From NCBI GenBank assembly GCA_027627225.1, contig CM051034.1:46501548-46565547 (forward strand): a stretch of 64,000 nt of DNA. Reading direction: 5' to 3'. The notes beneath the pieces are model-generated. The model searched no databases and had not been told where the DNA came from. It saw only the letters and a program-made list of their open reading frames with translations. The translations under genes were made by a program, and so were the position numbers. Of this stretch, positions 1-13,000 are shown in pieces (position 1 is the stretch's first letter; every line of letters begins with the position of its first letter). Source of the stretch: Congeria kusceri (taxonomy: Eukaryota; Mollusca; Bivalvia; Myida; Dreissenidae).

Positions 1-885
1 GCAAATTTATTAATGATCCATTTAGTGTCAAAATATAGCGTATAATACAGACATTACTTTTGATAATATAATCAAGTGTCTGTTGATATAACGAGAGCTT
101 GCTAGCAATCATCTTCAATCAGACAATGAATGCTGACAAACTGCCCGTTGTGTTTTCACAAGCTTGATAAAACATGATTAGAATTTTGATATGGCCTATC
201 TATTATAAGCAAGGGTCTAGCTGATACAGTTCATGTATTAACTCAATGGAAAACGACCAAAATGAAAGAAGAGCGAGGTTTAACCAAAAGAAAAACTAGC
301 ATAATCATAATTAAAAAAACAAAATGGGTTTGATTTAAGGAAGACAAAACTTTTGAATTGGGACTTTTTAGTTGGGTTGGTAGGCAATGGCAAAAAAAGA
401 TAATTTAAATCTTGGCCTAACTGATGAAAATTCACACTAATTCAAATACAGTACAAGACCATATACCATATTCCAGAAACATTTTAACTAAAATCTTATT
501 CTTAGCATTAAAATCAGCATTATTCTTTAGCATTTTATTCCACGATTACATAAAATACTGGCTTAGTGTTTACTAATTATCAACTTATTATTAACTATTA
601 TTTACTTCACTGTAATTGGATGAAGTTTTAAAAATGTTACGTTACAAATTTTGGTACTTAAGTGAAAATATTTTAAGGTTAACATAAGATGTTTCTGGAA
701 TATGGCCCCATGAAAGCAAGGCTCTGATTGGTTGACTGAAAGGTCACCAGAACATAGCCTTCTATACAGCGTCTTGAGATCCTTATACATTCTGTATTTT
801 AGGAACTGATTTTAATCAGATTAACCCATATATACTACCCTTAGCCCTTGTATATACTTACATTGTGTATTGTTCGTCTTTTCAG
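1..885. other. Upstream flank or intron of the RNA-sensor gene; no exon found
   Basis: The first recognisable exon begins at 886 with a phase-1 acceptor, so this stretch should be intron or contain an undetected earlier exon. I looked for the first half of CARD1 on the + strand and did not find an open stretch with a convincing splice pattern. It is AT-rich, with no tandem array or inverted repeat that I can support. Confidence 0.5.
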
Positions 886-1017
886 CTCATAAAGTTCGAT
901 TTAGAGACTTAGCAAAAACAGACACCATTCAAGCGACCACTGAAATGTTGCTGACTATTCAAAGAATGAAGAAGCCTGATAAATACACGCGGCTTGTACA
1001 AGAGCTGGAAGATGCTG
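886..1017 (+). CDS. RIGI-like: RLR exon: C-terminal half of CARD1 (first visible exon)
   Basis: The acceptor TCTTTTCAG ends at 885 and the donor GCTG|GTAAAA follows 1017; both sides are phase 1. The peptide contains [20 protein letters not shown] across the junction to the next exon, which matches the last helices of an RLR CARD (as in the FLDALDHAGY region of RIG-I). An open frame runs on to 1061, but that extension is intronic. Confidence 0.8.
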
Positions 1018-4000
1018 GTAAAATAATTGTGAATATTAAAAAAAAAAGTTCAGTCATTTAACAAATTAAATCTTTTAATTTAAAGCGCAAAGTACATTAT
1101 GCTTAGTATTAATTAATGATCAATTTTATGCTCCCCGAAAAATTTCGGGGGAGCATATAGCTGTCGCTTTGTCCGTCCGTGCGTCCGTCCATCAGCAACT
1201 GCTGGCCGGAATTCAACGAAACTTCACGGGAAGCTTCATTACCAAGAGGAGGTGTGCATATTAACAGGATGTTTTGCTTCAGTGATTTTTCTTAGAGTTA
1301 TGGGAATATTTCTGAAATTTGTATTTAGTGTACAGTTCTTGACTTCCTTGTCCGGAGCATTTCTAAGCAACTTCTGGCTGGAATTCAACCAAACTTCATG
1401 GGAAGCTTTATTATCAAGAGGAGGTGTGCACATTACCAGGACTTTCCGCTCTTGTGATTTTTTTTAGAGTTATGGGACTTTCATGATTTCTGAAATCATT
1501 ATATAGTGCACAATTGCTGACTTTCTTGTCCACGCTATTTCTCAGCAACTACGAGCCGGAATTCAACGAAACTTATGGGAAGCTTCATTACCAAGAGTAG
1601 GTGTGCATATTACCAGGACATTCCGCTTAAATGATTTGTCTCAGAGTCATGGGAATTTTGAAAAATGTTTGACATATAGTATATAGTGCACAATTCTTGT
1701 CAGGGCTGTTTCTCAGCAACTACTGGCCAGATTTCAAAGAAATTTAATGGGAAGCTTCATTGCCAAGCGGAGGTGTGCATAGTAGCAGGATGTTCCACAT
1801 CAATGATTTTTCATAGATTTATGGAAGGTATGGTATGAATTTCTGAAATATTGTACACATTCCTATTGATATTTAGTCATTTTAATATCTTTGCCCTTCT
1901 CATTGCATTTATATTGCTTGACAAAGCACATTGGGGAGCATCCATCAGTTTTACTGATATCCTTGTTAACTTAAGTGACAATATGTAAAGATAAACTTAA
2001 GATGTTTGTGGAATACGTCCCCAAAAATGCCATTTAGTGCGTTGCTAGGGACCCTAATTTGACTATTCTGCAACCAAAATTAATCTGTTTCTCTCAGCAT
2101 AATTGCCACTCACGCCTCTATTCCCTCAATTCCATTAAAATCATCTCCAATCTTATGCTACTGCACACCAAAACCCCACTTAACATCCACCCCGATTTTA
2201 TGACCACCCCGTTAATGGCGGGCACTTTTTAAAAGACCCGATTGTTTTCCTATATATTTCAATAGTCGCAAACCCCAATTGTAGGGGCACCCTGCTATTC
2301 CGTATTACGACCGCTAATCCCAGACCGAAAATATGAAATAACGCTCAAAGTGACCCCGTTTTTGCGACCAGTGTCATCATGTGTCACCATTACCAACATG
2401 TGGTGGAGACAACATACTGCTTTGCAGTATAAAAGGAGTGTGTGAACAACAATGTTACCGATGCTTTGATAACGGATTAGCACATCGACTGTGTGTCAAA
2501 TTGACACTATCAGTCAGAGAGTAACATTTATTATGCCTAAGTTAAAAAATATTTTGTTTGAGGGGTCGGTAGGTAGGAAAAATGTTTTATTTTATTCCGA
2601 GAATTTAATCTTTGTCATGCATGAATGTCGTCATTAAGCAATACATTATAATTGTATCTTTGTTTGAAAATCACAATTACTTTCTTCATCTTGATTGATA
2701 CAACCAAGAATATACATGGTAAAACTGGCTTTAATAAGGGGCATAACATAAAATAGAATAGGCAATGCTTTAAAAACAATTAGTGAAGTACATGTATTAT
2801 ATTAAATACCAATGTCTGAATTGACTAGACACACATATTAATTAAGACAGCATAGATACATACTGTCTGACAAGAAAACGTGTATTATAATCAATGGCTG
2901 AACTGACTAGATAGTCCCAATCATATTAATACGGTACAAATACATACAGTTTTACTAGAAAAATGTCAAATCAATGAATTGAAAATTAAAAATAATTTAA
3001 TTAAAGTGTCACAAATAAGAAAATCAGAAATGTTATTAACTCTGACGTCTCTGTCCTCTCAAATATAAACTGTGTTTTTGTATATGACAATTAAGCAAAG
3101 AACATTTACTAGTATCATATGTAACATTTTGGCTGCTGATAGGAGAATTATTTCTTAAAGCCAGTTTCAACATACACATTTTAGCTCACCTGAGCACGAA
3201 ATGCTCGGTGAGCTATTGGTATAAGTGACCTCTCCGGCGGCGTCCGGCGTCCATCGTCTGTCATCCATATGCCGTCAACAATTTGGATCTTATTCTCGAT
3301 AAAGACTACATTTTTTATTTAATCTTGACCTAACTTGCACTGTTTGTATATGACCATGAAATCTCTGATGGGATTGTTATTGGGTCAGATCACACCACTA
3401 ACACCAGAGTAATTGCCCCTTTTTCATGCCAAAAAGTACAAAAATGCCGTTTTCCAACGTTTAAACTTCATTTTTCATCCGATCTTAACCAAACTCATAG
3501 TTTGTGTATGACCGTCAGATTTCAGCATACGCCGAAAATGGGCCTGATTGTGTTTCAAACACCAGAGTTATTGCCCTTTGTTTAAAAAAACCAACAACAA
3601 TGGACATTATTCAGGATAGAGATTTCATTTTTCATCAAATCTTCACCAATCTTGCACAGTTTGTGTATAACCATGAGATTACAGTTGAACTTGAATATAA
3701 GCAAGATAGGACCAGAAACACCAGAGTTATTGCCCTTTGTTTGTGAAAAAATGGACATTATTCAGGACAGAGACTTCATTTTTCATTCAATCTTCACCAA
3801 TCGTGCACAGTTTGTCTATGACCATAAGATTAAAGGTTGAAAGTCGAATATAAGCAAGATCGGACCAGAAACACCAGAGTTATTGCCCTTTGTTTGTGAA
3901 AAAAATATGCAAAAATGGACACTATTCTGGATAAAGACTTCATTTTTCATCCAATCTTCGCCCATTGTGTACAGTTTGTCTATGAACGTAAGACTACAAG

Positions 4001-7000
4001 TGAAGTCGAATATAAGCATGATCGGGCCGGAAACACCAGAGTTTTTGCCCCTTGTGTTTGGAAAAGACATCAACAAGTAATCAATGATTGGCTTGCACAC
4101 ACGATTTTTGATTAAATGTTGAACAAACTTACACAGTTTGCGCATGACCATAAAAATTGATTGATCAAATTTGATTCCCAACAGTTGCAAGACGTGATGC
4201 AGTTACTTGTACAAGCAACATTGATGTCTTCAGAGCCTGCATTAACACCATTTATCATCATTGGTCAGAAAATGATGAAAGAAAAAGCAAAACTTTACCT
4301 TATAGCACATCTATCGCAATTATCGCATTGCAACTAGTTCCCCAAAACTGTTTGCGAGAAAGACATCAAAATCTACTGTTTCTGCATGTTCCAGAATTGT
4401 CACTGACTTAATGAAAAAGGGTCAGGTAAGAATATAGAGAAAAATGATTTGAGAACCATTAGCAAAAAAACTGCACATCCACTACCCAACTTGTACTTTA
4501 GTTGGCCCATTGCACTAACCGATGTTTTAAATCATAATTGATCCTATCCTCCTCTGCGTATTGTTCAGATACCTTAATTTTCAAATCTGTCACAACATTA
4601 TGGTCTTCATCAGTACCAGTTCTCAGGTGAGCGCTTTGGGCCATCATGGCTCTCTTGTTTTAAATTGACAATTGCATTCAGCGGGTTTTAAAGGGACCTG
4701 TTCACAGATTGACGAATTAACAATTTTTCAACTTTTTGTCACCGATTCCAAAAATAAAAGAACAGTGTATACAAGTGTAACCTGGGTGGGTTTTTTAGGG
4801 CTGGTATGGTCCTTGCAAATGTTTAATAAAAACTGTGCAACAGTTATAAGTTGAGTTCTTTAATAATTAATAAAAAACTATACAGTCCAAACTGATCTCT
4901 GGATAGATTAGCAAATCTGAAATACGAGAAAAGAAAACATTTTAAATACAATGACTTAACTAATGCAGAGCAGCATTAATTATTATAAAAAATGGTACAA
5001 TTACTAACAGTTCTAGTGCCCTGTGTTTACAAAGAACATAATCAATTTCCTACAACATAATAAATGTAAAGAATACAGAAACATTCTGATACGGCATTTA
5101 TAACAAAACAGTGATAAATCACACAGAGATCACATAACACATATACAACATGTACAACATCTTACCAATATATGGAAATGAAGTGCGCTCTCCAAAAATA
5201 GCTTCCTCTCTTTCCAGTTGCAATGGTGCTGTAAATTAGAATCATGCAAACATTTATTATTGTGATCCAAATCAGTAAAGTAGATGGTATTAATAGTGAA
5301 ATGTACAATTTGCTGCCATTCTGAATAATCGCGAATTTATATCATGTGAACATTTAGACATGCTCAAACCTTTAACCAAATACACAAATACGTAGAAAAC
5401 AGTGCATCGCAACCGTTCTCATTAATATACAAACAATAGAGCCAATACTAACCACTCAGAACTATGTAGTAGGGTGATGTATATGGGACACTTATACTGC
5501 CTCGCTATATGAGCTAGCTTTTATAGCGACGCGGTAGAGCGTTTGCCTAGGAACCGGGAGGTCCCGGGTTCGATTCCCATTGTGGCTTGGGATTTTTCAG
5601 CTGGGTTACACAAGGGAGCAAAATAACACTACGGACCTAGAAATATACTGTAAAAACCGTTTCGTTTATGAGTAATCATTAGTTGAAATTGATAAAATTA
5701 TAAAGCATTTGTAACGCTAAACTATATAATAATTTGGAGTGTTTTCTGTTGTTTTTCGTTGACATTGTTGACAACACTTAAAACACTTAGAGAAAGTAAC
5801 TAATGCGGTGTATCATATAGAAGTTGGAATGGCTGAGTGGTTAAGGCAATAGCCTTTTGGTCCTGAGGTTCCGGGTTCGAACCGCGGTGGGACCATTTTT
5901 TTTTTTTTCTTCTTTTTTTTCTAAATACTTTTCTTGTTTATATACCTCAGCTTTTTAGTTCTAATGGTTAAATCTGTCAAGTTAAGGCATTTAATGGGAT
6001 ACCTCTTAACGCGAAAATCTGTGAACAAGTCCCTTTAATTCTTTCTTTTTCAGATTACACGAAAGTAGTGAAAATATTACGGGCTGAAAAATTTCCTGCC
6101 TCCCTCGAAAGCAGTTTGAAACAGGCTCTGAATAAAAACTTTGACTACATTACGGAAAACTTGGAAGTGATGGAACTTCTAGCACAACTCCTGCCCCGTA
6201 AGCTGATAAATAACAGAGAAGCAGAGCAACTGAGAACCACCTGCACGTCCAGTAGATTTGATGCAGCTTTAGACTTAATTCTGCTTGTACCCAATAAGGA
6301 AGAATACTGGCTCCCAAAGTTTCTTTTGTGTCTGATCAAAAGTAACCAGTCACATATTGCGGAGAAGATTGACCCAGAAACTACACGAGGTGAATATTTT
6401 CAGTAGGTTTGAAAGTGTTTAGAAGTCTTTTAGGCTTACATAATACCATTGTGTGTTAAAAGTTAAAAAGTTGGATATCAGTTGTTTGTTTTTTCTAGTT
6501 AGGAATTGTTGGATATAAATTTTATGAAGATAAAAGTGTTGAATTTAGGTTGTGTCAATGTCAATTTTTCGGATATAAGTCGTATAGATTTAAAATATTG
6601 GATACAAGATTTAATTGTTGGTTATAATTTTATATAGATAAAAGTATTGGATATGTGTTATATATCTACCGGTATATAAATAAACATTTTGAGTATGATT
6701 TTTATATAGAAAAAAGTTCTCAACATTAAAGTTGTTTTCAAAGAAAAGACGCTTTGATCTACAATTAATTTCATTACAGGCTAATTAAAATGAACAGCTT
6801 GCTGTTGCAGATCTTAAGAATGAATATTTCAGATCTTATGAATGAATACACTCGCCAAGGATGGTCTGTGGAGGAATTTATTGGTCGGCACAAACATTTG
6901 TCATCATTGCATCCCGTCCATTCAATCCCACCAACAAAGCCAGTAAAAGGTATTATTGGAGGTTCTGGTATACATGACTTGTGACACATTCCGAATTTAC

Positions 7001-10000
7001 TGTTTATGTATTGAGCTTGATAGACACCTGACACATACACTGCAGATCAGTTATATCGCGATTTGCGGGGTCCATGGATCGCGATCGCGATATAGCCGGA
7101 TCGAGATATAACTTGCCAGTTGACGTCATTTGTGTACATTTTTTTTTAGATATACATATATTCACTAGCCTATTTTCACGATTTCAAAACATACACGTAA
7201 TTAACTCACCTTTTGCATTGTTTTTAACACTCACAATGTGTTATATCCATATGTAAAATATTCCATTTGTAAATAAAATATAACATTATTCCTTGTAATT
7301 TCAAATCGCGTCTAATGAAGTCGAAATCCGAAACGCCTATCCGAATATTACTGTTCACATGACGTAAACACGAATCTTATTTACAAATAAACTGCACATG
7401 TATTTCATGTAGATCCTTTGTTCTGCTAGAAAAGCGTGCAAAAATTATGCTGACATGTACACCGTCACGTCCTCATGGAAGGCATTGGTGTATTGATTGC
7501 TGTATAAAACTTTGTAGAGAGAAGATTGAGATCTTTACTTTTGTATAAAAGTTTCGTAGCGCTGAACAAAACATTTGGTTATCTATATCGTGAACGATGT
7601 GCAGTTAGCACTACCTCTTAAACCAAAAAAGGAACAAAAATTTGTTACGCCATATCGATAACGTAATTGTCGTTCAGAGAGGTCAGTATCGATCTATGAC
7701 ATATGGCTACTGGATACACTCTACTCGTGTGGACGGCATGTAATTCAGCTGCTAATTAAAGCGACAGCAGTGTAAGGACGTTGTCATGGGTGGCACTCGC
7801 GAGTAAGCTGAAGAGGTCAAACTGTTATGCTTTGATGTTGAGCGGGTCATTTTAATTGTTTGTTGCAATACAAGAGTGTGAATGAAAGAGTAGCTTTAAG
7901 CGCAAAAATCCAGACCAAACTGGATTTATTTATGAACGTCGTGTAATAGTAAAATATTGAAGTACATGGGAAAAAATCGGGACCCACTGCAGATTCGCAA
8001 TATTGGATATCGCGAAATAATGGAGTACAGTAAACAACACATCAGTCTGTCCATCTGTCTGTACACCCATATTGTCATGTCATGTTTCTTGTGTGGAGCA
8101 TAACTAAAAAACTTTCAGTGTGTTTTGAATGAAACTTCAAGGCTTTTGAGAGGAAGCGCAGAGTAAAAGAACCATATTAGATTTATATATTTTCACTTTA
8201 AATTATGGTTCAGCACTCGCAATGTCCTATTGAGAGGAAGTGCAGTATACCAGAATTATAACTCTGTCTTCAATATTTATGGAGTTACGTACCATTTGTT
8301 TAATTTTCTTTTGCAGAGCTTAGGTCTATAGCTAATAAAGGATTCAAAATTAATAAAACATAAATAAGCCTTAACACTAGGCCTAGATAGTTAGCTTCAG
8401 CGAAATCTAGTTTGAATATTGGTCATTTAGGAAGAAAAACGAGATGACTATGTCAAATAATATGAAAAACGTGGTAACACTGTAGGATACTTTAATTCTT
8501 ATCATATCAGTTTGAAACATAGTCAGACTTATGGCCTGTATGAATTGTTAGTTAGATTTATGGCCTGTATGAATTCTAAATCAGATTTGTGGCCTGTATG
8601 AATTCTAAATCAGATTTACCGTAATCGACCATGTATTACGCGCATCTTTTTACCCTAAAATTGGCTATGAAATTTTGGTGCGCGTTATACACTGTAACAG
8701 TCATTTTCAGCCATGTTTTTTTTTGTAATTTTAGTTATTTTTTTCAATATTCTTATTTCGTATTTAATTCATGATATTTTTATGAACAAAACATTGCATT
8801 CTAATTACCTTAAAATTATATTTCCAAATTGAATAAAACAATAAATCCGTTATAAACACAGTGAATGATAATAACACCTGTTACAATTGAAAAGAGTGAA
8901 AGTGAAACATCATCAATTAGCCAGGCCTCTAAATCTGAAAGCCATTAGCAACAGCATAGCAATGGTGTCAATCAAACTTCAAAAAGTATTTGATGTGACT
9001 GCCGAACTGGGGCTAGCTTCTAGAGGTTTGTAGCAGTTAAGGCTGTAACACGATTAGCACACCTGAGAACTGGTACTGTTGTGACAGGTTTGAAAATTAA
9101 GGTATGTGGTCAGTGAAAAAAGCATCAATCAATACTACTGTACCTGAACAATGCAAGTACTGTCGATAGAGCATAAATGAATTAGCGTTGTAGGGGAAAT
9201 TTTAAGGTGTCATTAAAATCAGACCGTTGTTTTGTTAATGCATTGGATAGTTTGAAGAAAATACATGTATTGGAATTAAAATGGAGAATGTGTTATGGCA
9301 TAAAACTTATTGAATATTAAATTTTATTGAATATTATTTATATTCAATTTGAATTAATAGATGTTTTATGCACAAGGTAATTATGTATGCTTTTATGATT
9401 ACTTTATATATAAGTAAATTGAGGACAATATTCCAGAACAACAACAACAAAAAACCTTGACAAAAGTTGGTAAAATAACAGGAGCGGACATAAACAAACA
9501 ACAGCTGCAAATTGTTTTCTAGTTTTTTTCCCCCCAATTTTGCTTCAAAACTCGGATGCGCGTTATACATGGGTGTGCATAATACATGGTTGATTACGGT
9601 ATGGTCTGTATGAATTCTAAGTCAGATTTATGGCCTGTATGAGTTCTAAGTCAGATTTATGGCATGTACAAATTCTAAGTCAGATTTGTGGCCTGAATGA
9701 ATTCTAAATCAGATTTATGGCCTGTATGAGTTCTAAGTCAGATTTATGATCTGTATAATTGTAATTCAGATTTATGGCCTGTATGAGTTCTAAATCAGAT
9801 TTATGGCCTGTATGAATTATATGTCACATTCATGGCCTATGTGAATTCTAAGTCAGATTTATGGCCTGTATGAATTCTAAATCAGATTTATGGCCTGTAT
9901 GAATTCTAAGTCAAATTTATGGCCAGTATGGATTCTAAGTCAGATTTATGGCCTGTATGAATTCTAAATCAGATTTATGGCCTGTATGAATTCTGAATCA

Positions 10001-13000
10001 GATTTATGGCCTGTATGAATTCTAAATCAGATTTATGGCCGGTATGAATTCTAAATCAGACTTATGGCCTGTATGAATTCTAAATCAGATTTATGGCCTG
10101 TATGAATTTTAAGTCAGATTTATGACCTGTATGAATTCTAAGCAAAGTTTGAATCTGAGACTTCTGGTGGCGGGGGGGGGGGGGTTGAACATCTTAGGGC
10201 CATCATGGGCTTGCTATTTATCGTCTCTTAGACATATCTACACATAATATTTTAAGACAACAGTTCGTCAGAGAAATATATGTGTTAGGGATATGTTAAC
10301 AAGATCGTAAACAGAAGAAAACGTGAGCAGTTTATGGTAACATAAGAAAATTGTATGTGCCACTTTTTCAGGCAGAAGTTCCTCACCCTCGAAGTCGTCA
10401 GACGCTGAACAGGAACACGAAACAAGAATGCACAAACTGACCACATATGGTGAGATAAATGCAAATAAATATATGAGTTTTGAATGCAAATATCCCTATG
10501 TGAAAGTGTGTTTATTCTTCCTTTAAGCTAGTTCCTACATTTGAATTTCAAACTATATAGGTACCGAACTCCAGATGGTCCAAACGTAAAAAAAGGAAAA
10601 TTGTCAAAAATACATAATTGCATAGAACACATAAAGAAATTTGACACATATTTTTATTTTACCTGAAAAACTGGGATTTTATATACTTTTCGTCCTTTTT
10701 ATTGTCTTTAAATCTATAGCATCTGCAGATGCTATTACCCATTTAGTAATTAAAAAAAAAAAATTATATATGGGATAATTTTAGTGTTATCGAGTTGCGA
10801 ATGCAAATTGCAAATATAATTCATATTTGTTTACAATTAAAAAATAACTTATTGCTTCACCTAAGATATCCAAACAAAACAACTTAGATATTCGATGTGG
10901 ATGACGCCTTGTTTTTCATTAAAACGTGAAGCAAATCAATAGTGTGACTAAGCTGGTGCTTCCGTTGGGGAAAGGCCACAGTATTTTTAAATGGAGAATA
11001 CCAAGTTCAACAAAAGTGCAAGCTTATTCATTTTTTATTGTACAATGAAATTACAGTTTATGACTGCTACACAAATAGCGATGGTTTTACGCATGTTTTT
11101 ACTGTTTTGGCATAATTACAAAACACACACATTTGTATGCGCATCTGGTGTTCAGTACCTTTAAATAGAGTATGCTTATATTATTTGCCAGATCTGTTTG
11201 GAAATTAAGCACATAAGTGAACTATTTGATGGTAGGTAGGGCATTTCCCTTTTTTGATAGTGTTTTCAATAGAAAATATTCTGATTGCATTTTAAGAATA
11301 TTATTTAACTAATACAATTATCTTTATTCAATTATTAATAGGTATTTTCTCCTTTATTTTGAAACTAATTGAAAAAAACAACAACATGTCACAAAAATCA
11401 ACAAAACAATATAAATATAATACAACATGCTTGTTAGCTTTACCTCACAGTTTGAAATAGTTAGGTATGTATTATTTTTTATCCCCCCAAAAAGTGGGAG
11501 GCATTAAGGATTGCACTTGTCCGTCCGTACGTCCCAAAATTTTGTGGACTCAACTCCTCTTTAACGGCTGGGCGGATTTTGCTCAAGCTTTCACAGCTGA
11601 ACAACCTTCATGTGTAGATGATCGTAAAGGAAGGAAATTTGGCTGCAACCCATTTTGGCAGAATTATGGCCCTTTGACATTTTTTCCACTATATGTACTT
11701 CATGAAATTTTGTGGACTCAGCTCCTCTTTAATGGCTGGACAGATTTCTCTCACACTTTCACAGCTGAACAACCTTAATGTGTAATTGATCTTAAAGAAA
11801 GGAATTTTGGCTGCAACCAATTTTGACAGAATTATGGCCCTTTGACATTTTTTAGCTCACCTGAGCAAAACATGCTCATGGTGAGCTTTTGTGATCACCT
11901 TTTGTCCGTCGTGCGTCGTACGTCAACATTTTCATTCAAACAACATCTCCTCCTAAACCGCTGGGCAGATTTTCACCAAACTTCATAGGAATGATCCTTG
12001 GGTGACCCTCTTTCAAAATTGCTCAAATCGCTTTGGTCCGCACATATGTAGGTCACCAGAGCTAAAAATAGATTTTAAAAGTGAAAACTTAAAAAAAATT
12101 TGTTCTCTGAAACTGCATGGCTGAGAGCTTTCATATTTGGTATTTGGCATCCTCTAGTGGTCCTCTACAAAGATTATTAAAATGATGCCCCTGGGGTCAA
12201 AAGTTGCCATGCCCCTGGGGTCACATGGTTTATAGAGACTTACATAGCAAAATGACTTTAAAAATCTTCTCCTCTAAAACCGCATGGCCAAGAGGTTTCA
12301 TATTTGGTACGTAACATTGCATAGTATTCTTCTACAAAGATTGTTCAAATGATGCCCCTGATGTCAAAACTGGCCACGCCCCGGGGGTCACATGGTTTAT
12401 ATAGACTTAAATAGCAAAATGACTTTAAAAATCTTCTCTGAAATCGCAAGGCCTAGAGGTTTGGTATTTGGTTGGTAACATTGTATAGTTGTCCTCTACA
12501 AAGATTCTTCAAATGATGCCCCTGGGGTCAAAACTGGCCATGCCCCGGTGGTCACATGGTTTATATAGACTTAAATAGCTAAATGACTTTGAAAATTTTC
12601 TTCCCTGAAATCGCAAGGCCCAGAAGTTTGTTATTTGGTTGGTAACAAATATATAGGGGTCCTCTACAAAGATTGTTCAAATTATGCCCCTGGAGTAAAA
12701 ACTGGGAAGACTTAAACTTAGGTGAGTGACCTAGGGCCATTGTGGCCCTCTTGTTTCCACGATATTTACTTTATGATATTTTGTGGACTCAACTCCTCTT
12801 TAACGGCTGGCCGGATTTTGCTCAAACATTCACAGCTGAACAAGCTTAATGTGTAGGTGATCATAGGAATTTTGGCTGTGATCAATTGTGGCCCTTTGTC
12901 TTCAGTCATGCATCGTGGGGGCATCCGTGTCTGTGACACATCAAGTCAATTGCATACCTGATGACGGGATAATATAGTAATGTATAATTTGTCTTTAACC

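Larger units (their letters stand above)
4692..6034. mobile_element. TTAA-bounded inverted-repeat element carrying tRNA-like sequences
   Basis: TTAA stands at both edges (4688-4691 and 6035-6038). The left end AGGGACCTGTTCACAGATT matches the inverted right end (AGGGACTTGTTCACAGATT) at 18 of 19 positions. TTAA target duplication is typical of piggyBac-like elements; no transposase is present, so this would be non-autonomous. Two tRNA-like segments lie inside. Its core matches the inverted element at 13300-13776. It ends 19 bases before an RLR exon. Confidence 0.7.

Noticed and set aside
886..1061. Open frame continuing past 1017 as coding
   Set aside because: The GT donor at 1018 restores the CARD reading with exon 6054 in matching phase; the extension encodes low-complexity sequence before a stop.
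5823..5896. Functional tRNA-Ser or tRNA-Leu gene
   Set aside because: A and B boxes are good, but the acceptor, anticodon and T stems do not pair properly.
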